NCBI RefSeq assembly: GCF_023168325.1
Contig: NZ_AP025688.1
Location: forward strand, 372,001 to 436,000
DNA length: 64,000 bases
Direction: 5' to 3'
Source of the DNA: Tsukamurella sp. PLM1
GTDB taxonomy: Bacteria; Actinomycetota; Actinomycetes; Mycobacteriales; Mycobacteriaceae
Shown: positions 38,477 through 47,507 of the stretch, piece by piece
How the letters are laid out: each line of letters starts with the position of its first letter
Numbering within the stretch: position 1 is the first letter of the stretch
Made by a program: the position numbers and the translations under genes
Notes under the pieces: generated by a model
Database searches by the model: none
The model's input: only the letters and a program-made list of their open reading frames with translations
Told to the model about the DNA's origin: nothing

Positions 38477-39793
38477 ATGACCGAGCCCGAAACCGAGCCC
38501 GCGAGCGCACCCGAGACCGTGCCCACCGCAGGTGCGATCCCTCCGACGTCCCGCGCCGAGATCGACGAGCTGCGCGCTGAGAACGCTGCGCTCGCGGCCG
38601 AACTCGCCGAACTGCGCACGGGGTACCGCGCGATCGCGGGGCACACGCGGCTGCGGGCGTCGGGCACCGTCGACCCCACGGGCTTCACCGTCGAGCGCCA
38701 GGGCTCCTCCGCCGCGCGAGCGGGCCGACTCACCACCCCGCGCGGCGAGATCGCCACGCCCGCCTACGTTCCGGTGGCGAGCCGCGGTGCCGTCGCCGGG
38801 CTCACGCCGGCCGAGCTGACCCGCCTGGGTGCGCAGGCGCTCACCGTCGACCTGCACGAGATGTACCTGCAGCCCGGACCCGCCGTGATCGAGGGCGCGG
38901 GCGGGCTGGGCGCCGCGATGGCCTGGCCCGCGCCCGTCGTGGGCGACACCGGGATCGCCGCGATCGCGGCGCAGCGCAAGACCCGGATCACCGACGAGGG
39001 CATCGCCTTCCGCGGCCGGCTCGACGGGTCTCCGCACCACTGGGAGCCCGAGGAGGTGGTGCGCGTGGCGCACCGTCTGGGCGCCGACATCGCTTTCGCC
39101 CCAGCCGATCCGGCCGACCCGGCCCGCACCGAGCGCTGGGCGCGGCGCGCCCTGGCGGAGCACGCGTGGCAGACCGCCGACCGGCACGACGCCGTGTCCC
39201 TGTGGGGCGTGGTCACGGGCGGCGCGGATCCCGAGGCCCGACGGTCCGCCGCCCGTGGGCTGTGCCGCCTCGCCGAGGGCGACCGCCGTGAGGGCGGCCT
39301 CGGCCTCGGCGGGTACCGGCTCGAGGGCGTCGTTCCCTCCCGCGACGGGGAGGCCCTGCGGGCCGGCGTCGAGGCCCTGGACGGCGACCGGCCGCGGTAC
39401 GTGGCGCAGGTGGACACACCGGCCGACCTGCTGGCCGCGGTGGCCGCGGGCGTCGACCTCGTCGACGGCGCCGGTGCCGTACGCCTGGCGGCGGAGGGCA
39501 CGGTGTTCACCGCGGCGGGGATGCTGGACCTGACCGACCCGGCGCTCCGCGCGGACTTCCGCCCCCTCGACCCCGGGGCCGAGCGGCGCGGCACCGTCAA
39601 CCGGGCGGACGAGTTCACCAGGGCGTACGTCCATCACCTGTTCGTGGCGAACGAGGGGCTCGCGGTCACGCTGTGCGCCCTGCATAACGAGCACTTCTTC
39701 ACGTCGCTCGCGTCGGCTGCGCGCGAGGCCATCGGGGACGGCGGTTACGACCGCTTCGCGATGTCGTTTCTGCGGGGATTCGGTAAGGTCTAA
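38477..39793 (+). CDS. tRNA-guanine transglycosylase-like protein lacking the zinc site
   Basis: 438 residues. A charged coiled-coil N-terminus (about 1-60) precedes a Tgt-like TIM barrel: GRLTTPRGEIATPAYVPVAS, GLTPAELTRLGAQ, ITDEGIAFRGRLDGSPHHWE and LGADIAFAPAD. In true Tgt a CxCxxC plus His binds zinc before the helix SRAYLRHLF; here VNRADEFTRAYVHHLF has no Cys. The SDSGGFQ active-site loop is also missing (VVGDTGIAAIAAQ instead). It is therefore probably not an active Tgt. Its function is unknown. Confidence 0.7.
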   Translation: MTEPETEPASAPETVPTAGAIPPTSRAEIDELRAENAALAAELAELRTGYRAIAGHTRLRASGTVDPTGFTVERQGSSAARAGRLTTPRGEIATPAYVPVASRGAVAGLTPAELTRLGAQALTVDLHEMYLQPGPAVIEGAGGLGAAMAWPAPVVGDTGIAAIAAQRKTRITDEGIAFRGRLDGSPHHWEPEEVVRVAHRLGADIAFAPADPADPARTERWARRALAEHAWQTADRHDAVSLWGVVTGGADPEARRSAARGLCRLAEGDRREGGLGLGGYRLEGVVPSRDGEALRAGVEALDGDRPRYVAQVDTPADLLAAVAAGVDLVDGAGAVRLAAEGTVFTAAGMLDLTDPALRADFRPLDPGAERRGTVNRADEFTRAYVHHLFVANEGLAVTLCALHNEHFFTSLASAAREAIGDGGYDRFAMSFLRGFGKV

Positions 39794-39826
39794 GCGATTT
39801 CGCCCACCGATCGGCAGGAGAAGCCG

Positions 39827-40515
39827 TTGCGCCGCACTGTTCAGACTCGTTCCCTCCGCCGCCGTGCCGCGATCGCCGCGGTTCCCGCGGCAGCCGGTCT
39901 CGTGCTCGCCGCCTGCGGCGGGGGAGGCGAGGAGGCGGCATCGTCGAGCACCCCGCCGGCACCCGTGGACGAGGCGAAGGGGCTGACCCAGCAGGACCTG
40001 CCCGCGGGACTGACGGTGAGCACCGTCGAGTCGGAGAACGCCCTGATGACCGCGCTGCAGTCGGTGCAGCAGGTGCAGGACAGCGCGATCGAACCCGCGG
40101 CGTGCAAGGACAAGAACGTCGCGGCGCAACAGGAGGTGGCCGAGACGGTCAAGTCCGGCGTGCAGCAGACGGTCGCAAAGGGGCAGACGGTGCTGTACGG
40201 CGTCACGCTGCTCCCCGGCGATGTGAAGCCGGCGGTGTTCGAGGCCGCCGGAACGGGGAGTGCGCCACCGTCACCTTCGGCGGCTCGCTCCAGCAGACCA
40301 CCGTCCGCGCGGACCTGCCGTCCGGGACCGACGGGGCCACGGGATTCGTGTTCGAGATCAGCCGTAAGACCGGCGACCGGACGGCGGTCGCGACGTCGGC
40401 GTACTTCGCCAAGGGCGGCGTCACCGCCATGGTGAACGCGAACCCCGGCGCCGACGGGAAGGTCGACCGGGCGGTCTTCGAGGACCTGATCCGCCGGGTC
40501 GCGGCCAAGCTGTAA
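39827..40515 (+). CDS. Lipoprotein, frameshifted
   Basis: A 229-residue lipoprotein: a basic N-terminus, then the lipobox LVLAAC followed by GGGGEE. The outer domain has no recognised family. One G is missing near 40250; repair restores EAAGNGECATVTFGGSL and the stop at 40515. The TTG start has AGGAG 6 bases upstream. A strong bidirectional terminator follows. Confidence 0.75.
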
Positions 40516-40531
40516 CCCGTACCGAACGGCG

Positions 40532-40567
40532 AAGAGCGGCGGCGAGGAGACCCTCGCCGCCGCTCTT
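40532..40567. terminator. Bidirectional terminator (lipoprotein / ppa)
   Basis: Perfect 16-bp arms (40532-40547 with 40552-40567) around a 4-base loop lie between two convergent genes. Confidence 0.9.
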
Positions 40568-40594
40568 GTGCGCGCTCCTGGTGCGGGTGGACCG

Positions 40595-41098
40595 CTAGTG
40601 CGCCTCGGAACCGGCGGTCTCGGCGCGGGCGATCGACCGGGCGATCTCCTCCTCGGCCTCCTTCTTGCCCACCCACGACGAGCCCTTGACGAACTTGCCG
40701 GGCTCGAGGTCCTTGTAGTGCACGAAGAAGTGCTCGATGGCGTCGAGCTCGAACTTGTCGATGTCGGCGATGTCCTGGACCGAGTCCCAGCGCGGGTCGC
40801 CCGCGGGCACAACGAGCACCTTGTCGTCGCCGCCCTTCTCGTCCTCCATCTTGAACATGCCGATGGCGCGGCAGTCCACGAGCGCGCCTGGGATCACCGA
40901 TTCCTGGAGCAGGACCAGCGCGTCGAGCGGATCGCCGTCCTCGCCCAGGGTGTCCTCGATGTAGCCGTAGTCGGTGGGGTACCCGAACGACGTGTACAGG
41001 TAGCGGTCCAGCTTGAGACGGCCCGTCTTGTGGTCCACCTCGTACTTGTTCCGCGAGCCCTTGGCGATCTCGACGGTGACCTCGAATTCGACGCTCAT
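40595..41098 (-). CDS. ppa: Inorganic pyrophosphatase
   Basis: A 167-residue family I enzyme that hydrolyses pyrophosphate and drives biosynthesis forward. The metal-binding motif [11 protein letters not shown] is intact, with YGYIEDT and [12 protein letters not shown]. It starts at ATG 41098 after GAAGGGAAACA. It is divergent from dacB, as in M. tuberculosis Rv3627c/Rv3628. Confidence 0.95.
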   Translation of the reverse strand: MSVEFEVTVEIAKGSRNKYEVDHKTGRLKLDRYLYTSFGYPTDYGYIEDTLGEDGDPLDALVLLQESVIPGALVDCRAIGMFKMEDEKGGDDKVLVVPAGDPRWDSVQDIADIDKFELDAIEHFFVHYKDLEPGKFVKGSSWVGKKEAEEEIARSIARAETAGSEAH

Positions 41099-41168
41099 TG
41101 TTTCCCTTCGCTCACGTCAACCATGCACGCTGAGGATACCCGTGTCGCACTGCGGTTAGGGTGGTACG

Positions 41169-42539
41169 GTGCCACGCTCACGGATCCGACGAACCCTGAC
41201 GCGCCTCGCGATCACCGTGATCGTGCTGGCGGTGGTCGTCGTGGGCGCCGTGGCGGCCACGCTCGGTTACGGCGTGTACCGCGATCGCCAGGACCTCGCG
41301 GCCACCGTGCCGCCGCGCCCGGCGGAGCCCGCGTACAGCCCCGCGATCGCCGCGGTGAGCGGCACCGTCGCCCCCAGCTCGGCGGGCGTGAACGCCCAGA
41401 TCGCCGCGGCACTGCGCAATCCCGACCTCGGTGACCTCACCGGCGTCATCGCCGACGCGGGTACCGGCACCGTGCTCTGGCAGCGCGACGCGCAGCGCCC
41501 GCGCACCCCGGCCTCGACCACGAAGGTGCTCACCGCCGCGGCCGCGCTGCTCACGCTGCCCGCCGATAAGCGGCTGAGCACCACCGTCGTCGCGGGCTCG
41601 CGGCCCGGCGAGGTGGTCCTCGTGGGCGCGGGCGATCCCACCCTCCGCTCGGGGACGTCCTCGATCTTCACCGACGCGCCGGCGATCGCCGACCTCGCGG
41701 CGCAGCTCAAGCGCGCCGGGACTCCGGTCGACCGGATCCTGGTGGACGTCTCGCTGTTCACCGGGACCGACTTCGCCCGCGGCTGGGAGCGGGCCGACAT
41801 CGCCGGCGGCGACATCACGCCGATCCAGTCGTTGATCGTCGACTCCGGTCGCGTCCGCCCGGCCGAGGACTACTCGCCCCGCGTCCCCGACCCGGCGCTC
41901 GCCGCGGGCCAGGACCTCGCCGCAGCGCTCGGCGTGCCCGCCACCGCGGTCGCCGCGGGGACGGCGCCGCAGGGCGCCGCGCAGCTCGCGGCGGTCCGGA
42001 GCGCTCCGCTCAGCACCCGCCTGCACGACGCGCTCGTCCACTCCGACAACGTGCTCGCCGAGACCATCGGCCGCGAGGTGGCCATCGCCACCGGCCGGCC
42101 CGCCTCGTTCGACGGTGCCGTCCGCGCCGTCGAGGCCGCCCTGCGCGACGCCGGGTTCGACCTCACCGGCGTGGAACTGTCCGACTCCAGCGGCCTGTCG
42201 AACCTCAACCGCATCCCCGCGGCGGTGCTCGACGGCATCGTCACGGCCGCGGCCGGGAGCGCGAAACCACAGCTGCGTCCCCTCCTCGACCTGCTTCCGG
42301 TCGCGGCCGCGACCGGCACCCTCGCCGACCGCTACGTGACCGCTAACCGGCTCGGCGCGGGCTACGTGCGCGCGAAGACCGGTAGCCTGTCGGGTGTCTC
42401 CACGCTGGCCGGTTACGTCACCGGGCGCGACGGTGCCGTCCTCACCTTCACGCTCATGTCCTCCGGCACCCCGGTCGACGTGGCGCGCCCCGCCATGGAC
42501 GCCGTGACCGCCGCGCTCCGCGGCTGCGGGTGCCGCTGA
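41169..42539 (+). CDS. dacB: D-alanyl-D-alanine carboxypeptidase (PBP4/DacB family)
   Basis: A 456-residue class C penicillin-binding protein that trims peptidoglycan peptides. An N-terminal membrane anchor ([19 protein letters not shown]), catalytic Ser-Lys in PASTTK, SDN in HSDN and KTG in AKTGSLSG. The GTG at 41169 lies 6 bases after TAGGGT, consistent with a leaderless mRNA. The order dacB-metalloprotease-tilS-hpt is conserved in mycobacteria. Confidence 0.92.
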   Translation: MPRSRIRRTLTRLAITVIVLAVVVVGAVAATLGYGVYRDRQDLAATVPPRPAEPAYSPAIAAVSGTVAPSSAGVNAQIAAALRNPDLGDLTGVIADAGTGTVLWQRDAQRPRTPASTTKVLTAAAALLTLPADKRLSTTVVAGSRPGEVVLVGAGDPTLRSGTSSIFTDAPAIADLAAQLKRAGTPVDRILVDVSLFTGTDFARGWERADIAGGDITPIQSLIVDSGRVRPAEDYSPRVPDPALAAGQDLAAALGVPATAVAAGTAPQGAAQLAAVRSAPLSTRLHDALVHSDNVLAETIGREVAIATGRPASFDGAVRAVEAALRDAGFDLTGVELSDSSGLSNLNRIPAAVLDGIVTAAAGSAKPQLRPLLDLLPVAAATGTLADRYVTANRLGAGYVRAKTGSLSGVSTLAGYVTGRDGAVLTFTLMSSGTPVDVARPAMDAVTAALRGCGCR

Positions 42540-42541
42540 CT

Positions 42542-43588
42542 ATGGCCGACCCGAAGAGCACACGCGCACAGGTGGACTGGGCGCTCGCCGCCGGTGCCGG
42601 CAGGCGCGTCGTCGGGGTCCTGGGCAGCGGGCCGGCGACCACCGCCTACACCCGGGACCGCGCGTCGGAACAGCTGCTGCAGTTCGCCGCCGCCGCGGAG
42701 GAGCACGTCCGCGGCGTCACGGGGTTGCACACGCCCGGCGCCGTGCCGCCCGCCCGCGCCGTGGACCGCCGGGAGTGGGTGTCGGCCGCGGCGCGCTCGA
42801 TGGAGGCGCTCGTCGAGGCCGACGACGCCGGGCGTCCCGGCCTGGGGGCGCGACTGGCCGGCCTGCAGGCGGGGTCGATGCTCGGCCTGGTCGCGGGATC
42901 GGTACTGGGACAGTACGACCCGTTCGGCGTCGAGGGCGGCGAGCTGCTGCTCGTGGTGCCCAACGTGCTGACGGTCGAGCGGGCGCTGAAGCTGCGACCG
43001 GACGACTTCCGCATGTGGGTGTGCCTGCACGAGGTGACGCACCGCGTGCAGTTCGGCGCCAATCCGTGGCTGCGGGAGTACATGCGCGAGAACGTCTCCG
43101 CGCTCACGAACACCGGCGGCGCGGGCTCGGTGGGCGATCTGCTGGAGCGGGTCACCCGCGGGCTGTCCGGCGACGGGCGGCACAGCGGGATCATCGGCGT
43201 GCTTCAGATCGCCGCGCCGCCGGAGCAGTTCGCCGCGATCGAGCGGCTACTCATGCTCGGCACGCTGCTGGAGGGCCACGCCGACCATGTGATGGACGCG
43301 GTCGGTCCGGCGGTGATCCCCACGGTCGGGAGCATCCGGGCCGCCTTCGACCGGAGGCGGGCGGCACCGTCGAACCCGATCCAGAGGTTGCTTCGCGTCC
43401 TGCTGGGCATGGACGCGAAGATCGCGCAGTACGTGCGTGGCAAGAAGTTCGTGGACGCGGTGGTCGCGCAGGTCGGGATGGAGCGGTTCAACGCCGTGTG
43501 GTCCGGCCCCGAGACGCTGCCGTTGCCAGAAGAGCTCGACGATCCGGGCCGCTGGGTGGCCCGCGTGCTGGGCGACGTGCGGCCGTGA
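42542..43588 (+). CDS. Zinc-dependent metalloprotease-like protein (Rv3626c-like)
   Basis: A 348-residue soluble protein of the actinobacterial F420_2 / zinc-metalloprotease-like family. HEVTHRVQF supplies the HExxH zinc motif and a downstream E in [10 protein letters not shown] is the third ligand. It sits between dacB and tilS as in M. tuberculosis. The substrate is unknown. Its stop overlaps the tilS start. Confidence 0.85.
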   Translation: MADPKSTRAQVDWALAAGAGRRVVGVLGSGPATTAYTRDRASEQLLQFAAAAEEHVRGVTGLHTPGAVPPARAVDRREWVSAAARSMEALVEADDAGRPGLGARLAGLQAGSMLGLVAGSVLGQYDPFGVEGGELLLVVPNVLTVERALKLRPDDFRMWVCLHEVTHRVQFGANPWLREYMRENVSALTNTGGAGSVGDLLERVTRGLSGDGRHSGIIGVLQIAAPPEQFAAIERLLMLGTLLEGHADHVMDAVGPAVIPTVGSIRAAFDRRRAAPSNPIQRLLRVLLGMDAKIAQYVRGKKFVDAVVAQVGMERFNAVWSGPETLPLPEELDDPGRWVARVLGDVRP

Positions 43589-44522
43589 ACCGGCCGGGCC
43601 CTGCGGCGCTGCGCGTCCGGCAGGCCGTGCGGGCGTGGCACGCGGCGCACGGCCCCGCGCCGACGGTGGCCGTCGCCCTGTCGGGGGGCGCGGACTCGCT
43701 CGCGCTGCTGACCGGCGTACTCGCCGAGGGGATCGACGCCGTGGCGCTCGTGGTCGACCACGGGCTGCAGGACGGCGCGTCCGAGGTGGCCGCGCGGGCC
43801 GCCGCAACGGCGCGGGACCTCGGTGCGCGGGCGGCCACGGTCCTGCCCGTCGTCGTCGACGGTGCCGGCGGGCCCGAGGCGGCCGCCCGCACCGCCCGGT
43901 ACGCCGCGCTCGACGCCGCGCGGGACGGGGCGCCGGTGCTGCTCGGGCACACCCTCGACGACCAGGCGGAGACGGTGCTGCTGGGGTTGGGGCGGGGAGC
44001 GGAGCCCGTTCGCTCGCCGGCATGACGGCGTGGGCGGCGCCGTACGGGCGCCCGCTGCTGGGCGTGCGGCGGGCCGAGACCCGCGCCGCGTGCGCCGAGC
44101 TGGGGCTCGCGCCGTGGGAGGACCCCCACAACGTCGACCCCAGGTTCACCCGGGTGCGGCTGCGCACCGAGGTGCTGCCCCTGCTCGAAGAGGTGCTCGG
44201 CGGTGGCGTCGCGGAGTCGCTGGCGCGCACCGCGGCCTCGCTGCGCACGGACAACGAGGCGCTCGACGCGCTGGCGCCGGCCCCGTCGGGCCCCGAGCTG
44301 GCGGTGGAGGAACTCGCGGAACTCCCTGCGGCCCTGCGGCTTCGGACGCTGCGATCCTGGCTCGCCGAACGCGGGGCGAGGGCGCTGACGGCCAAGCACC
44401 TCGCCGCGGTGGACGCCCTGGTCAGCGACTGGCACGGCCAGGGTCCTGCCGCCGTCCCGGGCGGATCGGCGGGGCGGCGGCTGCAGGTCCACCGCACAGG
44501 TGGCATTCTGAGAGCGTGGTGA
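43585..44522 (+). CDS. tilS: tRNA(Ile)-lysidine synthase, frameshifted
   Basis: Makes lysidine at C34 of tRNA(Ile2), an essential reaction. The PP-loop SGGADS (33-38) and [15 protein letters not shown] are diagnostic. One G is lost at about 44001, at [14 protein letters not shown]; repair gives 312 residues. The GTG start overlaps the preceding stop and the gene overlaps hpt. Confidence 0.93.
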
Positions 44523-45091
44523 ACGGGACCGGTGACTTGTACGCGGACGACATCGCCTCGGTGGTGCTGACCGAGGAACAGATCAGGGAGCGGACGGCCG
44601 AGCTCGCCGCCGAGATCGCGGAGCGCTACAGCTCCCGGGAGGGCGACTCCGACCTCCTGCTGATCACGGTGCTCAAGGGCGCGGTCATGTTCGTGACCGA
44701 CCTGGCGCGGGCGCTGCCGGTGCCCACGCAACTGGAGTTCATGGCCGTCTCCAGCTACGGCTCGTCGACGTCGAGCTCCGGCGTGGTGCGGATCCTCAAG
44801 GACCTCGACCGCGACATCGCGGGCCGCGATGTGCTGATCGTCGAGGACATCATCGACTCGGGCCTCACCCTGAGCTGGCTGCTGCGCAACCTCGCGACCC
44901 GCAACCCGCGCTCGCTCGAGGTCGTGACCCTGTTGCGCAAGCCCGACGCGGTGCGCGTGGACGTGGACGTCAAGTGGGTCGGCTTCGACATCCCCAACGA
45001 GTTCGTCGTCGGCTACGGCCTCGACTTCGCCGAGCGCTACCGGGACCTGCCGTACATCGGCATCCTGGAGCCCAAGGTCTACAGCGAATGA
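44519..45091 (+). CDS. hpt: Hypoxanthine phosphoribosyltransferase
   Basis: Purine salvage: hypoxanthine or guanine plus PRPP to IMP or GMP. The PRPP motif [14 protein letters not shown] and [15 protein letters not shown] are clear. 190 residues. The GTG at 44519 overlaps tilS by GTGA (44516 is a second GTG). In this order hpt usually precedes ftsH; here an amidase and a small LysR gene lie between. Confidence 0.95.
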   Translation: MNGTGDLYADDIASVVLTEEQIRERTAELAAEIAERYSSREGDSDLLLITVLKGAVMFVTDLARALPVPTQLEFMAVSSYGSSTSSSGVVRILKDLDRDIAGRDVLIVEDIIDSGLTLSWLLRNLATRNPRSLEVVTLLRKPDAVRVDVDVKWVGFDIPNEFVVGYGLDFAERYRDLPYIGILEPKVYSE

Positions 45092-46397
45092 CGCTGCTCA
45101 CCGCCGCGGCCACCGCCGAACGGGTGCGATCGGGCCGGCTGACGGCCGTCGACGCAGTCCGCGACGCGCTGGCTCGCGTCGGTGACGACGAGGTCAACGG
45201 CTGGCGTGTGCTCCGCCCCGAGGAGGCGCTCGCCGAGGCCGCCGCCGTGGACGCGCGCCCGGACCGGTACGCGCTGCCGCTCGCGGGCGTGCCCGTCGCG
45301 ATCAAGGACAACGTCGCCGTGTCCGGCTACCGGGTGCTCGACGGGGTGTCGGAGGCCTGCGGCGCGGGACTGCCGGTGGAGCAGCACGATCACCCCGTGG
45401 TGAAGCGGCTGCGGGCAGCGGGCGCGGTGGTGATCGGCCTGACGCGCGTGCCCGAATTGTGCCTGTGGGCGATGACCGATGACGAGTCAGGGCCGGTGCA
45501 GAACGTGCACCGCCCGGGGCGCACCCCCGGCGGGAGTTCCGGCGGCAGCGCCGCCGTGGTCGCCGCGGGCCACGTCGCGCTCGCGCAGGGCAACGACGGG
45601 CTGGGCTCGCTGCGTGGTCCTGCGGCGTGCACGGGGATCGTCGCGATCAAGCCGGGGCGCGGGGTGGTTCCAGCGCAGCTGGGGCCCAACAGCTGGTCCG
45701 GCATGGCCGAGAACGGGCCCCTGACGCGCACCGTCGAGGACGCGGCACTGGCGCTGTCGGTCCTGGCCGGGCGGCCCGAGTTCGCGGAGATCGGCGACGG
45801 TGCCGGGCTCCGCGTGGGCCTCGGGCTCAACCGGCCGACGGCTCTGACGTTCACCTCGCGAGGGATCGTGACGGCGGTGCGGAGCGCCGCCGAGCGCCTG
45901 GCCGCGGGCGGGCACGCCGTCCGCGACGTGCGGGTGCCGTACCCGGCGACGCCGCTGCCGCTGCTCACCCGCTGGTTCGCCTTCGCGGCCACCGACGCCG
46001 ACGACATCGTGGCGCGCGGCGCAGACCCCGCGCTCCTGCAGGCCCGCACCCGGCGGCACGCGGCCGTGGGGCGGGTGGTCGCGCGGCGCGGGCTGGTGCG
46101 GCCGGCCGACGCCGCGCGCATCGAGTCCGGGCTCGCCCGGTTCTTCGCCCACGAGGGGATCGACGTGCTGGTCACCCCGCGCTCGCCCGTCGCCCTGCGC
46201 GGGCCCGACGGTACGCCGCCCTCCCGTGGGCGGCGAGCGCCGTCCCGAGCCTCGCGTACGCGCCGTACCCGAGCCTGTGGAACCTCGTCGGCTGGCCGGC
46301 GATGACGGTGCCCTTCCTCGGCGAGGGCGTGCAGCTGATCGCCCGGCCCGGTGGCGAGGCCGACCTGCTCGCGCTGGCCGCGAAGATCGAGGTGTAG
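45088..46397 (+). CDS. Amidase signature family protein, frameshifted
   Basis: A 436-residue amidase. The catalytic triad is visible: Lys in VAIKDN, the cis-Ser in GGSSGGSAA, and the nucleophile Ser in [12 protein letters not shown]. One base is lost near 46210; the repair continues [18 protein letters not shown] and ends at 46397. It overlaps hpt by ATGA. The substrate is unknown; glutamyl-tRNA amidation (GatA) is unlikely as no gatB/gatC is nearby. Confidence 0.88.
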
Positions 46398-46437
46398 CCG
46401 CGAAGCCACCGCGCGCGGGATCTTCAGGCGCGGGCAC

Positions 46438-46989
46438 TCAGTAGTAGGAGCGGAGGAACTCGGCGACGGCGGGCGTCGGTGGCGCGACGTGCACGAGGTC
46501 GATGCGATCGTCGCGGATGATCCGGATCGGCCGGTGGTCGAGTCCGTCCGGGAAAGGTCCGTCGTACGCGGCGACGGCGAACTCGACGTTGCCGGCCTGG
46601 AGCATCGCGATCGGGTCGTCGCACATGACGAGCTTCGCCGGGGCGAGCTTCTCCCGGTTCCATCGGGCGACGGTGCTGTCGAGCGCGGTGGGCAGCGCGC
46701 CTTCACGGAATGCGAAACGCAGGGGCGTCAGGTGCGCGGCGTCGAGGTCGGCGAGCGCGTCGTAGTCGGCGAGGATCGACTCCATCAGCGCGAAGGCCGC
46801 CGGTGCGTCGCCGGTGGGGACGCAGCCGTCCGAGGTGCGCCGGAACAGCGGGTACCCCACCAACTGCTCCGTCGCCTTGACCGCCCGCGTGATGGTGGGC
46901 TGCGACAGCCCCGTGATCGATGCCGCCGCACTGATGCTGTGCGCCCGCGCCACGATGAGCACCAGCCGGAAGCGGTCGATCTCGGACAT
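46438..46989 (-). CDS. Short LysR-family regulator
   Basis: 183 residues. The N-terminal HTH is complete (FRLVLIVARAHSISAAASITGLSQPTITRAVKA), but the effector domain is only about half the usual length and ends at FLRSYY. This is either a natural short form or a truncated gene. It is convergent with the amidase, with 40 bases between. Confidence 0.75.
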   Translation of the reverse strand: MSEIDRFRLVLIVARAHSISAAASITGLSQPTITRAVKATEQLVGYPLFRRTSDGCVPTGDAPAAFALMESILADYDALADLDAAHLTPLRFAFREGALPTALDSTVARWNREKLAPAKLVMCDDPIAMLQAGNVEFAVAAYDGPFPDGLDHRPIRIIRDDRIDLVHVAPPTPAVAEFLRSYY

Positions 46990-47118
46990 GCGCGGACTGT
47001 ATGTCGAGCGTCCGCTCCACGCAGCGGTTTCGTTGCGCTCGCAATGACTGTGCAGGTCAGCGCGGTGGGCACGAAGGGGCGGGGCCGCGAGGGGTACGTG
47101 TATTTCTGCGGAGCTATT

Positions 47119-47206
47119 CAGAATGTGAATAAGTCCTGGTCGAGAGCGTGTATCTGGGTTCGGTCAGCGGTTATTCACATTCTGTATGGCTGGTGGATTG
47201 GGGTAC
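47119..47206. repeat. Palindromic repeat element, copy 1, upstream of ftsH
   Basis: Arms 47119-47132 and 47171-47184 are a perfect 14-bp inverted repeat (CAGAATGTGAATAA), with a 38-base spacer, followed by TGGCTGGTGGATTGGGGTAC. The region is lower in GC than its surroundings. A diverged second copy lies exactly 156 bases further on. Confidence 0.75.
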
Positions 47207-47274
47207 CACCACCTCGCGCCACGATCAGGCCGAACGGGTGGGCGCGAGAAGTGGCCGTGTTTCCGCCGAGCTTA

Positions 47275-47362
47275 CAGATGATGAATAAGGCCAGGTTAGA
47301 CGAGTGAGGCGGGGTTCTGCCTGCGGCTATTCATGTTCTGTACGGCTGGTGGAGTGAGGTAC
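47275..47362. repeat. Palindromic repeat element, copy 2, upstream of ftsH
   Basis: Arms 47275-47288 and 47327-47340 form an imperfect inverted repeat, followed by CGGCTGGTGGAGTGAGGTAC. Alignment with copy 1 is collinear at a 156-base offset. It ends about 145 bases before the ftsH start. No gene is seen in 46990-47507 as a whole. Confidence 0.7.
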
Positions 47363-47507
47363 GCCCCTCGGCTCGCCCGTGTTCGCTCTGGGCGCAGCGA
47401 CGCCGCGGGCGGTGCCCGCGCGCTGCACGGTAACCTGGGAAGTCGACCCCGCGCGGCCCGCCGCGCGCGCCGCAGAGAAGGGCTGACGAGCCGCGAGGCG
47501 AAGCGAT

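Noticed and set aside
47119..47184. DnaA-box-like TTATTCACA in both orientations
   Set aside because: They are simply the arms of the inverted repeat; actinobacterial DnaA boxes usually read TTGTCCACA, and no origin genes are near.
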